DNA of 9,396 nucleotides from Oligoflexia bacterium (GCA_903858195.1 CAIOHW010000199.1:1-9396); one strand, 5' to 3'. Numbered from the stretch's first letter, positions 1 to 5,713 are shown. Notes: a model not told the origin generated them from the sequence alone. Program-made: numbers and translations.

Positions 1-183
1 GACTCAAGCCAGGTCGCTTTTTTCGATCGCGTGGTCATCGAGTCATGGAAACGAGTGCCCCGCTTTCCCAATCCTCCCCAGGGTCTCATCGAACCCGACG
101 GCACCGTCCGCACACTTTGGAGCTTTACAGTTGAAGTGGGCGAAGGACGAGGACTGCAGTTCCTACCGCCCCGGCGGATCTAG
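1..183 (+). CDS. TonB C-terminal-domain-like protein, 3' end only
   Basis: The window opens inside a + strand reading frame that runs uninterrupted from base 1 for 60 codons to TAG at 181-183. The visible residues include FFDRVVIESWKRVPRFPNPP, then GLIEPDGTVRTLWSFTVEV, and the protein ends in LPPRRI. The order 'long amphipathic helix with W, then a P-rich turn, then a G-T-V beta strand' is what the C-terminal domain of TonB-type energy transducers looks like (W.yP....G.V.v.f.v). If so, this is the periplasmic end of an inner-membrane protein that touches outer-membrane partners. The N-terminus and any membrane segment lie outside the window. The frame converges on the next gene, and the two stop codons share bases in CTAG, so the 3' ends overlap by 4 nt. 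A generic envelope protein with a similar fold is the alternative. That it is a real coding end is fairly sure; the TonB assignment is moderate. Confidence 0.55.
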   Translation, partial: DSSQVAFFDRVVIESWKRVPRFPNPPQGLIEPDGTVRTLWSFTVEVGEGRGLQFLPPRRI

Positions 184-995
184 AAGAGCCGGTAAAGCAG
201 CCAGGCCATTGCCAGCGACAGGAACACCTGCGCCTCGGGCCTTTTCATGAAGGCGTGCACCGCATCTCCCCAGGACCAGAGCTCCGGGTTGACGCGCCTG
301 CGGAGCTCGGCCATCTGCCGCCCGATTTCACCCAACTCCTCGGCTGCATCGCCCTCCACCCGGGGGATCATCTTCTCGACATGGAAGTAGAGCTCGCGAC
401 ACCTGGAGAGCGCGAGCCTGCAGTCGTCGCAGGCCATGAGATGGTTCTGCAGAAAGACCCGTTCACGGGGCGCGTGCTCTTCGTCGAGAAACCGCTGGGT
501 CCATGGATTGAGGGACTGAAACTCCGGGCAGCTCGCCTTCTTCGGCGCCACACCTACGGCCCCGAGGACGGGCGGAGTACGAGGCTGGGTGGAGGATTCC
601 GGCCGTCCGGGCAGGGGCTGGCTTGCGAGATGGACGCGCATCTTCCAGGCACGCATGGCCACCTGTTCGGGGGTGCACTGGAGCACCCGGGCCACCCGGG
701 CGTAGCTCCAGCGCTCGAGATGCAGAGCCACGAGGACGAAACGCTCCTCGGGCAGGAGGCGAAAGAACGGGTCACCCAGGTACGCGGCCCGGCTAGCCGG
801 ATCCTCGCGCGAAGCACGCGCCAGGAGAACCGAACTTGCCCTCTCCAGGAGGACTTCTTCAGGGATCGAAAGCAGGCTCACGGCCTGTAGGGTCTCGGCC
901 GTGCGCTGGCGAGAAAGATCACGGTCCACCCAGAGGGCGTTTCCGATCTGTGTGAGTGAGCGCAGGTCCTCGGTTCTCATCCCTTCTGGAAGCAT
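180..995 (-). CDS. Membrane-anchored sigma region-4-like HTH fused to anti-sigma-type zinc finger
   Basis: The protein has 271 aa if started at ATG 995-993. A TTG at 1019 would add 8 residues, but it lies in the operator-like palindrome cluster and has no Shine-Dalgarno, whereas ATG 995 has GGGGTG 8 nt upstream. ATG 980 is also possible. Residues 77-123 look like ECF sigma region 4: LLPEERFVLVALHLERWSYA, then a second helix pair rich in R/K (RVLQCTPEQVAMRAWKMRVHL). A Pro-rich linker follows, then a full zf-HC2/ZAS-type motif: C156, then H185-x3-C189-x2-C192-R, the pattern of zinc-binding anti-sigma factors. Residues 213-233 may form a coiled coil, and VFLSLAMAWLLYRLF at the C-terminus is a short membrane anchor. 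I see no sigma region 2 in the first 75 residues, so it should not be a working sigma factor by itself. It probably acts as a membrane-tethered regulator. The DNA or sigma target is unknown. It is transcribed divergently from the lipoprotein gene. Confidence 0.75.
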   Translation of the reverse strand: MLPEGMRTEDLRSLTQIGNALWVDRDLSRQRTAETLQAVSLLSIPEEVLLERASSVLLARASREDPASRAAYLGDPFFRLLPEERFVLVALHLERWSYARVARVLQCTPEQVAMRAWKMRVHLASQPLPGRPESSTQPRTPPVLGAVGVAPKKASCPEFQSLNPWTQRFLDEEHAPRERVFLQNHLMACDDCRLALSRCRELYFHVEKMIPRVEGDAAEELGEIGRQMAELRRRVNPELWSWGDAVHAFMKRPEAQVFLSLAMAWLLYRLF

Positions 996-1013
996 ACGGA
1001 AGGCACCCCGCCC

Positions 1014-1037
1014 TGACAAAAGTTTTGACAGCTGTCA
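1014..1037. promoter_or_regulatory. Operator-like cluster: 12-bp palindrome plus third half-site
   Basis: TGACAGCTGTCA at 1026-1037 is a perfect 12-bp palindrome. A further TGACA lies at 1014-1018, exactly 12 bp before the TGACA of the palindrome, giving TGACA-N7-TGACA-N2-TGTCA. CAAAAGTTTTG between them is itself an inverted repeat with one central base. The cluster sits just upstream of the likely start (995) of the divergent HTH/zinc-finger gene and about 170 bp upstream of the lipoprotein start. This is the shape of a binding site for a dimeric regulator that could control one or both genes. The protein that binds it is not known. Confidence 0.45.
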
Positions 1038-1051
1038 GATTCGGACGCGAA

Positions 1052-1065
1052 AGCCCCGGTGGGCT
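1052..1065. repeat. Small hairpin in divergent intergenic region
   Basis: AGCCC (1052-1056) pairs with GGGCT (1061-1065) around the 4-nt loop CGGT. No T-run follows on either strand, so it is not an obvious terminator. It lies between the palindrome cluster and the AT-rich stretch and has no assigned role. Confidence 0.3.
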
Positions 1066-1086
1066 CGCGGCCTGAAACCGCCTGGG

Positions 1087-1135
1087 TTAAGTCCATAAAG
1101 ACTAAATAAAACAGATACTTACACAATTCGGTTCG
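1087..1135 (+). promoter_or_regulatory. Probable promoter region of the lipoprotein gene
   Basis: This stretch is sharply richer in A and T than its surroundings (for example ACTAAATAAAACAGATACTT at 1101-1120) and lies 70-115 bp upstream of the ATG at 1204. Candidate -10 hexamers are TAAATA (1103-1108) and GATACT (1114-1119). No convincing sigma-70 -35 box stands at the right spacing (TTAAGT at 1087-1092 is 21 bp from GATACT). The location as promoter is plausible; the exact boxes and sigma class are not resolved. Confidence 0.35.
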
Positions 1136-1142
1136 ATTTCAT

Positions 1143-1172
1143 GGGGTTGGCCCCGGGGTTGCAAAACTCCCC
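1143..1172 (+). promoter_or_regulatory. G4-C4-G4-C4 leader with alternative pairing
   Basis: The leader of the lipoprotein gene carries GGGG 1143-1146, CCCC 1151-1154, GGGG 1155-1158 and CCCC 1169-1172. Each G-run can pair with a C-run, so two successive hairpins or mutually exclusive alternatives can form upstream of the ribosome-binding site. GGGGTTG occurs twice (1143 and 1155). This could affect translation or mRNA stability; no known riboswitch class is recognised. Confidence 0.3.
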
Positions 1173-1188
1173 TCCAAGAGAAGAGAGA

Positions 1189-1194
1189 AAAGGA
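1189..1194 (+). promoter_or_regulatory. Ribosome-binding site fixing the lipoprotein start at 1204
   Basis: AAAGGA lies 9 nt before ATG 1204 in a purine-rich run. This, together with a signal peptide starting directly at MKTF, favours 1204 over the in-frame ATG at 1141, which lies inside the structured leader and has no Shine-Dalgarno. Confidence 0.6.
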
Positions 1195-1203
1195 CGAAAG
1201 CAT

Positions 1204-2016
1204 ATGAAAACCTTCAATCGTTTTTCAGCCTTTCCAAAGATCGCAAACCTGGCCACCTTCGTGGCCCTCGCCTCGCTGGCATCGGCCTGCGGCGGTCAGG
1301 CCTACCGCGAAGCCCAGCCCGTTGATCCCAATCCGAATCCGGGACCTGAAGACACCTACAACTGGGGCGGTGGCGGCGGATCGAATACCGGCGGTAGCGG
1401 TAGCACCACCCCCACGGATCCGAACGCCCTTCCGGCCTACAGCGTGGACTTCACGCTTCGCGGGCGCGGCGGCATTTCGACCGACACCAATAACACAGGC
1501 TACATTGACACTTCAGTGGCCCCTTATGTGTTCACGACCTCTTCGGTCGAGACCGACAACCTGCTCAAGGTCAAGGTGACCGCTCTGCCAGGAAGCCCGA
1601 TCACCTCCAGCACGGGAGGCTCGAACTTCACTGCCAACTATGGCTGCGTGAAGTACACCGTGAAGGTCAACAACACGGTTCGCCAGACCCAATTCCTGCG
1701 CGTAGGAACCATGCCGAACGCCATGTGCCCGAATGCTCCTGAGTCTGAAGTTCTCGACTTCTCGAGCATCCTCGCAGCCGGCCACCACACCCTCTCGGTG
1801 AGCGTGACCGAAGCGCGGTATGACTTCTACTGCCAGATGTTCCAGCCACAGATCATCAACTGCGGCACGAACCCGTATACGTACTACAACAGCTACTGCA
1901 ACTTCCAGCCGTCCACCTGGTGGATGAACAACTACTGCACCAACGGCTACGGCACCTGGAAGACCCATAACGTGAACGGCAGGCTGCAGGTTCAGGTCAA
2001 CGGAACGACCCTGTAA
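1204..2016 (+). CDS. Secreted lipoprotein of unknown function
   Basis: The protein has 270 aa. The N-terminus MKTFNRF...ATFVALASLASAC is a type II signal peptide: a basic start, a hydrophobic core, and a lipobox ending in ASA-C near residue 29. A Pro/Asn/Gly-rich spacer follows (PNPNPGP, then GGGGGSNTGGSGSTTP), a flexible linker typical of surface or periplasmic lipoproteins. The remaining roughly 200 residues look like beta-strand sandwich material (alternating V/T/Y strands). They contain six cysteines, the last four clustered in an aromatic- and Asn-rich region between about 210 and 260 (YCQM, INCG, YCNF, YCTN), which suggests disulfides. No enzyme motif is visible and I do not recognise the family. 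It stands alone, with its own AT-rich promoter region and a hairpin downstream, and is divergent from the membrane HTH/zinc-finger gene that may regulate it. The lipoprotein call is strong; the function is unknown. Confidence 0.85.
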   Translation: MKTFNRFSAFPKIANLATFVALASLASACGGQAYREAQPVDPNPNPGPEDTYNWGGGGGSNTGGSGSTTPTDPNALPAYSVDFTLRGRGGISTDTNNTGYIDTSVAPYVFTTSSVETDNLLKVKVTALPGSPITSSTGGSNFTANYGCVKYTVKVNNTVRQTQFLRVGTMPNAMCPNAPESEVLDFSSILAAGHHTLSVSVTEARYDFYCQMFQPQIINCGTNPYTYYNSYCNFQPSTWWMNNYCTNGYGTWKTHNVNGRLQVQVNGTTL

Positions 2017-2094
2017 AAGTACCTGTTGATCGAGTTCCCTCCCGAAAGGAATCCGAGTCCCTCGTCCCTCTTCACTCTTCCTTGGATTCCTTCA

Positions 2095-2138
2095 TGCGCC
2101 CGCGGCTTCTGGATGAAGCCAGCGGGCGCAATCATTTT
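2095..2138. terminator. Strong hairpin between convergent genes
   Basis: TGCGCCCGC (2095-2103) plus GGCTTC (2104-2109) pairs with GAAGCC (2115-2120) and GCGGGCGCA (2122-2130). The 15-bp stem is broken only by one bulged A at 2121, around the 5-nt loop TGGAT. On the + strand it is followed by ATCATTTT, a weak U-tract, so it should terminate the lipoprotein transcript. The stop codon of the minus-strand gene (2134-2132) lies one base from the stem, so the same hairpin probably forms the 3' end of that mRNA, although no U-tract follows on that side. Confidence 0.7.
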
Positions 2139-3175
2139 GCAGGACAACGCGAAGCAAGACTTGCGAGCACACGCTCGAGGTCGGCATCCCCGGCGCGAGC
2201 AAGCTCCGCCTCGGCATCTCTGACCACCTTGAGAAACGCCCTCAGATCACCCGCACACGACTTCCAGAGCGCCTCAAACCCCTGGCCTCCCGACTCATAG
2301 GTCGCAAACTGAACGAGTGTGGCATTGTTGAGCCCCCGCCCCTCGGGCCACGAAAGCTCGGCACGAAGCCTGGCCAGCCGCTCCTGCTTGCGACCCAGCT
2401 TCGAGGCATCGGGCTCATTCGATGAATAGAGCTCATCGAGCTCACGATAGGCCTTACTCAGGAGCTCCCGGCGGTTACGGGAGCGCTCGAGAGCTGCGAG
2501 ATACCCTGCGCCTGCGTCCGGCCCCAGGTACTCGGGTGTGAGCTTCTCGGCGACGAATTGCGCGAGACTCTCGTTGAGCGTGCTCTGTGAGCGCAGATGC
2601 AGGGTCGCATGCACGGATTCATGAATCAAAGTCTCGACCAACCGATAGGGATCATGCTCAGAACCGATCAGCGTCGAGAGAACCGGATCTCGAAACCATC
2701 CCAGCGTCGAGTAAGCGGCTGCTCCGCGCACATCGGCATCGAATCCCACCTTTTCGAGGCGATCCCGCATCCGAAGCGCCCGCGTGCGGTCAAACCAGCC
2801 AATATAGCTAAAGCCCCCGATCACTGGAAACGACCACCGCTGCGCCTCGAATCGAAGCGGTTCACAGGCGCTCACGACCCACACCGCTGCATCACGCTCG
2901 AGATCGACGAAGTCCTGGTAGCTCGAAGTCTGCTTGAGCCCTCGCGTTCGCACGAATTCGCGGATGCGAGGCACCTCCTCGAGGGCCCTGCGGTAATGGG
3001 GCTTGAGCCTGGGATCGGCGAGAGCCTCGGCAATCGGCCTCGAGCGATTGAAGAGCTCCATCTGCCCTGCGGCCGCCTGGATCAGATACCCCGGACCGAT
3101 CTCACCTCCGCGAGGTGTCGAGCATGCCGTGGCAAACACCGCCGCGCCAAGCGCCAGCAGGAGCCTAGAGCCCAA
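2132..3175 (-). CDS. Zinc aminopeptidase-type lipoprotein (COG4324 / PF10023 family)
   Basis: The protein has 347 aa if started at TTG 3175-3173, which has GGGG 6 nt upstream. Another TTG at 3187 would add 4 residues but lacks a Shine-Dalgarno. The N-terminus MGSRLLLALGAAVFATAC is a lipoprotein signal (lipid Cys at 18). It is followed by GYLIQAAAGQMELFNRSRPI, the hallmark opening of the predicted aminopeptidase family COG4324. The zinc motif HESVH (H185, E186, H189) stands in LIHESVHATLH, and NES with E202 follows as the likely third ligand. Length fits the family (about 350). It is last in the operon and overlaps the barrel gene by 11 nt, so translation is probably coupled. The expected site is the periplasmic face of the envelope. 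The true substrate is not known for this family; 'aminopeptidase' is a prediction. Confidence 0.85.
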   Translation of the reverse strand: MGSRLLLALGAAVFATACSTPRGGEIGPGYLIQAAAGQMELFNRSRPIAEALADPRLKPHYRRALEEVPRIREFVRTRGLKQTSSYQDFVDLERDAAVWVVSACEPLRFEAQRWSFPVIGGFSYIGWFDRTRALRMRDRLEKVGFDADVRGAAAYSTLGWFRDPVLSTLIGSEHDPYRLVETLIHESVHATLHLRSQSTLNESLAQFVAEKLTPEYLGPDAGAGYLAALERSRNRRELLSKAYRELDELYSSNEPDASKLGRKQERLARLRAELSWPEGRGLNNATLVQFATYESGGQGFEALWKSCAGDLRAFLKVVRDAEAELARAGDADLERVLASLASRCPAK

Positions 3176-3731
3176 TCGATACCCCAACGGTGAAGCCGAC
3201 GTTGTCCCGGTAGGTGCGGATGCTCCCGCCCGTCAGATAGCTCGTGAGCTCCGTCCGGATCGCAAACGAGCGCGTCACATAGATACGGGTGCCCAGTCCC
3301 AGCACTCCCGTAATCGAGTCGGTCCGCGGGTTCGGGCTCGCTCCGTTTGCGTACGACCCGGTCGCCTCACGATTGAGCTGACCGGCCCCCACCTTGAAGT
3401 AGGGCTGCACGGCAGCAAGCGTGAAAAGATTCTGCACCCAATTGATGCTGTAGACGTTGTCGGTGAAGACCGTGTCTTCGTAGCCCGTGATTCGGGTGCG
3501 ATCGACCATTTCCTGCACGCTGAATTCGACGGTGGAGACCTGCGACAGCCGGTAGCCGATCGTTCCGCCGTAGCGACGGGTCCAGCTGAAATTGCCTTCA
3601 CTGTAATTGGTGCGATTGAACGAGAAACCGCCTGAGAGTTCAAAATTGCTGGCCTTTGCCTCCGGTCCTGCCAGACCGGCCAGTGCGCCCATCCCGAGCG
3701 CCACGATCCACATCCTTGTACTGAGTGCCAT
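3165..3731 (-). CDS. Outer-membrane beta-barrel protein
   Basis: The protein has 188 aa. A Sec signal peptide (MALSTRMWIVALGMGALAGL...) ends at EAKA before SN (cleavage after residue 27). The mature part is a run of short amphipathic strands separated by charged or Gly/Asn turns (FELSGGFSFNRTNYS, RRYGGTIGYRLS, TVEFSVQEM, PYFKVGAGQLN, GVLGLGTRIYVT, AIRTELTSYL) and ends in a strand, VGFTVGVSIGL. This is the pattern of a small eight-stranded OmpA/OmpW-like barrel. The C-terminal residue is Leu instead of the classical Phe. The start is fixed by GGAGGAG 6 nt upstream, which lies inside the last codons of the preceding FecR-domain gene, and the intergenic gap is only 3 nt. It probably pairs functionally with that protein. 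The specific role is unknown. Confidence 0.8.
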   Translation of the reverse strand: MALSTRMWIVALGMGALAGLAGPEAKASNFELSGGFSFNRTNYSEGNFSWTRRYGGTIGYRLSQVSTVEFSVQEMVDRTRITGYEDTVFTDNVYSINWVQNLFTLAAVQPYFKVGAGQLNREATGSYANGASPNPRTDSITGVLGLGTRIYVTRSFAIRTELTSYLTGGSIRTYRDNVGFTVGVSIGL

Positions 3732-3734
3732 TTC

Positions 3735-4751
3735 CTACTCCTCCAGTGCTTCAAGCTCCCTGATGATACGTTGTCTTTCTGCCCGATCGCGCGCTTCGAG
3801 TCTCGCGTTCAGATGCCGCTCCTTCGGGTCCGGCTCGGGCTCGAGCATCGAGCGCGGCGCACCTCCGGTCAGCTTTGCCGCCAAGTGCCTCTCGATCTTC
3901 GCGTCTTGATCGCTCGGAGCATGGCGGTGGTAGTCACCCCGCCTGTCCTGGATCGAAGCTCCCTGCGAAGCGGGCGCCCTCATGTCGGTGCGCGAAGCCT
4001 TTCCAGCGAGGCTTGCCGGGATCACCCTTCTCTGCCGCTCGAGGGCCACTCGAATGGCCTGGTCCCTCTTCTTCTCGGGGATGTCGAGCGCCCTCAGGAT
4101 CGGCTTAAGCGAGGCAACAGTGATGGCCTTCGGCGCCGCTGGACTCACCCTCGGCTTCGAAAGATCGAGCATGCTCGACTCGCCTGCACCGACGACGACC
4201 TGGCTGTCTTCTTCGAACCGGTTCTCAAAGGCTGCCATGCGATCGAGAGTCACCCACTGCGAGCGACGCTGCTCGGGGTCATAAATCAGCATGCCTGCAC
4301 CAAACTTCATGCGAGCGCGGGCATTGGGAGTGGCCATCCGAAGCTCGCTTCCGTCGTCAAAACTCTGCACGTGCACCAGACCGCGCAGCACTTGGAGGGT
4401 CTCGCCTTCGCCAGCAAACTGAACGAAGGATCCCTCTCCCACGCGCACGACATGGCCGTCGCGATGTTTGATCTCCACCCACCCCACCTGCACCGAGATC
4501 CAGCCGCCACAGGCGACCCCAGAGCCGCGGATTGCATCATCGAGGTGTGCTCGCGACGAATCCAGCAGCCGCACCTCGCCCGCAACGGCGTTGACCGTTC
4601 CGCAGAGCGTGGGCACCGGTGTTTCGGCATGGATGTCCACCGAGGCGGCCTTGCCATCCGCACGGGCGGAGGTGCAGGCGAGAGCGGAGATCGCTCCGAG
4701 TGCAATGACGAGCAAGAACTTAGTGGTGTGATTCAGCAGGCGCGCGTTCAC
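3735..4751 (-). CDS. Exported FecR-domain protein with charged C-terminal tail
   Basis: The protein has 338 aa starting at GTG 4751-4749. The GTG is supported by GGAGGAG 7 nt upstream and lies 32 nt inside the 3' end of the TPR gene. A Sec signal peptide (KFLLVIALGAISALAC...) is present; cleavage after SARA (residue 31) or lipid attachment at C26 are both possible. Residues about 50-195 resemble the FecR domain (PF04773): GTVNAVAGEVRLLD, GWVEIKHRDGHVVRVGEGSF, LQVLRGLVHVQS, and ATPNARARMKFGAGM. The tail from about 200 on is rich in Arg, Glu and Ala and probably helical, ending in RELEALEE. Classical FecR is an inner-membrane sigma regulator with an N-terminal cytoplasmic segment. This protein is instead exported and has no FecI or TonB-dependent receptor beside it, so it more likely has a structural or sensing role in the periplasm. 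It sits between a TPR anchor and a barrel in the operon. Confidence 0.75.
   Translation of the reverse strand: MNARLLNHTTKFLLVIALGAISALACTSARADGKAASVDIHAETPVPTLCGTVNAVAGEVRLLDSSRAHLDDAIRGSGVACGGWISVQVGWVEIKHRDGHVVRVGEGSFVQFAGEGETLQVLRGLVHVQSFDDGSELRMATPNARARMKFGAGMLIYDPEQRRSQWVTLDRMAAFENRFEEDSQVVVGAGESSMLDLSKPRVSPAAPKAITVASLKPILRALDIPEKKRDQAIRVALERQRRVIPASLAGKASRTDMRAPASQGASIQDRRGDYHRHAPSDQDAKIERHLAAKLTGGAPRSMLEPEPDPKERHLNARLEARDRAERQRIIRELEALEE
3738..3744 (-). promoter_or_regulatory. RBS of the barrel gene embedded in the upstream gene
   Basis: The mRNA reads GGAGGAG followed by 6 nt and ATG (3731-3729). The same bases encode the last Glu-Glu codons of the FecR-domain protein, so ribosomes finishing that gene end on the next start signal. 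This supports translational coupling. Confidence 0.7.
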
Positions 4752-5706
4752 CGCTCTTCTCCTCCGTCTTTGATTTTTCCGGCGTGGGCTTTTCCTGGCC
4801 GATCAGGAGGGCCTGAGTGCGTGGCAGCACGCCCGCAGCCGGGTTGACCCAGCGGGCCTCGGGCGAGCGCGGGTGGTAGTCTACAAGCTCCTGCATCCAG
4901 AACTGCGATTGGGCCTTCTTGCCTCGATGATGAGCGATGACCGACTTCCAAAGCCGGGCCTGGGCCTGGTACGGAAGTGCGTCGTCGGTTTCAAGCTTCA
5001 GGGTCTGGTCAAAATAGAACTCAGCCATGTCGTAGTTTTTGAGCTTGAACCAGGTCGACCCGGTCAAAAGCTGATGCGCCGGGGTCTTGTAGATCCGCTC
5101 CTTGGGCAGGTCTCCGAGCAGGGTAAAGATCACGGCTGCCTTTTCGTAGTCCCTGGCCTTGAGATAGGTCACGCCCAGCGTATGCAACTGCTTGGGAAGC
5201 AGATGCGTGGGTGCACGATAACTGATGCTGGCCAGGGTGCGCCCGGCGGGCGATCCGGTCTCACCCTTGAGCTGGGCGGCGTAATGTTCGGTGAGTTCCT
5301 TGGATTGGGCCACATCGCACTCAAAGTTGGCCGACTCGAGTTTGAGCCTGAGCTGGGCGTTCTCGAGCTTCAGACGGGAGTTCTCGAGATCGAGTCTGCG
5401 AATGCCGTCGACCTTGTCCTGCACCGAGGTCCAAGCCTCGCCAATCCGACCCAAGAGGCCCGTAGATGCGGGTTTGGCGTGCTCCCCGGCTTTTGCATGC
5501 TCGCCATGCTCTTCATGATTGGGAGCCTCGGCGTGCTCCTCTGTTTTTGCATGCTCGTCATGCTTCCCATGCTCGTCATGCTTGGCGTGGGTCGGCTCCG
5601 CATGTTTCTTCGACTTCATGTAGAAAGCCCCGGCTCCGCCGGCGATCACCAGCGCAGCGGCAATGGCCATCTGCTTCTTACCGAATTTCGACAGTAGAGC
5701 TTTCAC
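4720..5706 (-). CDS. Inner-membrane protein with His-rich repeat, coiled coil and TPRs
   Basis: The protein has 328 aa from GTG 5706-5704, chosen because AAGGAGAGGG lies 7 nt upstream and the next residues form a clean membrane anchor. A GTG at 5751 would add 15 residues with no such support. Order of parts: basic cytoplasmic stub (VKALLSKFGKKQ); one membrane helix (residues 13-30, MAIAAALVIAGGAGAFYM); a His/Glu/Lys/Ala linker, residues 35-78, with 11 histidines; a leucine heptad coiled coil near 102-146 (LENSRLKLENAQLRLKLES); and at least two TPR-like helical pairs near 171-240 (GVTYLKARDYEKAAVIFTLL, WFKLKNYDMAEFYFDQTLKL). A charged tail ends in ESHH. By the positive-inside rule the large part is periplasmic. 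It is the first gene of the envelope operon and probably scaffolds the downstream proteins. The His-rich linker could bind metal or simply span the wall. I recognise no named family. Confidence 0.8.
   Translation of the reverse strand: MKALLSKFGKKQMAIAAALVIAGGAGAFYMKSKKHAEPTHAKHDEHGKHDEHAKTEEHAEAPNHEEHGEHAKAGEHAKPASTGLLGRIGEAWTSVQDKVDGIRRLDLENSRLKLENAQLRLKLESANFECDVAQSKELTEHYAAQLKGETGSPAGRTLASISYRAPTHLLPKQLHTLGVTYLKARDYEKAAVIFTLLGDLPKERIYKTPAHQLLTGSTWFKLKNYDMAEFYFDQTLKLETDDALPYQAQARLWKSVIAHHRGKKAQSQFWMQELVDYHPRSPEARWVNPAAGVLPRTQALLIGQEKPTPEKSKTEEKSGERAPAESHH
4759..4765 (-). promoter_or_regulatory. RBS of the FecR-domain gene
   Basis: GGAGGAG lies 7 nt before GTG 4751 and sits inside the coding end of the TPR gene (its KTEEKSG codons). 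It decides for the GTG start and, with the 32-nt gene overlap, points to coupled translation. Confidence 0.65.
5473..5604 (-). repeat. Imperfect coding repeat encoding the His-rich linker
   Basis: The linker codes for nested repeats. KHDEHG/KHDEHA is a tandem pair of 18-bp units (near 5558-5593). EHAKTEEHAEA and EHAKAGEHAKP are diverged copies of a longer unit built on GAGCATGCAAAA. This suggests growth of the linker by duplication, and its length is likely to vary between strains. Confidence 0.65.
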
Positions 5707-5713
5707 ACACGAA

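Noticed and set aside
255..890. + strand open frame (211 codons) opposite the HTH/zinc-finger gene
   Set aside because: It has no motif. The opposite strand encodes a coherent HTH, zinc motif and membrane anchor.
1025..1030. TTGACA as a sigma-70 -35 box for the lipoprotein gene
   Set aside because: No acceptable -10 hexamer stands 16-18 bp downstream (the sequence there is GC-rich). The hexamer is better explained as part of the palindrome.
1141..1203. ATG 1141 as the lipoprotein start
   Set aside because: It would put 21 non-hydrophobic residues before a complete signal peptide, lies in a structured leader, and lacks a Shine-Dalgarno. ATG 1204 has AAAGGA at 9 nt.
3003..3635. + strand open frame across the barrel/peptidase junction
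   Set aside because: It spans two well-supported minus-strand genes, has no ribosome-binding site and contains no recognisable domain.
3771..4847. Long + strand open frame (358 codons) opposite the FecR-domain gene
   Set aside because: It is slightly longer than the minus-strand gene but shows no domain, signal or ribosome-binding site. The minus strand has a signal peptide, a FecR-like domain, a strong Shine-Dalgarno and operon continuity. It is an antisense shadow of GC-rich coding DNA.
4873..5697. + strand open frame (274 codons) opposite the TPR gene
   Set aside because: The composition mirrors the TPR coding strand, with no recognisable motif. The minus strand carries the membrane helix, coiled coil and TPRs.
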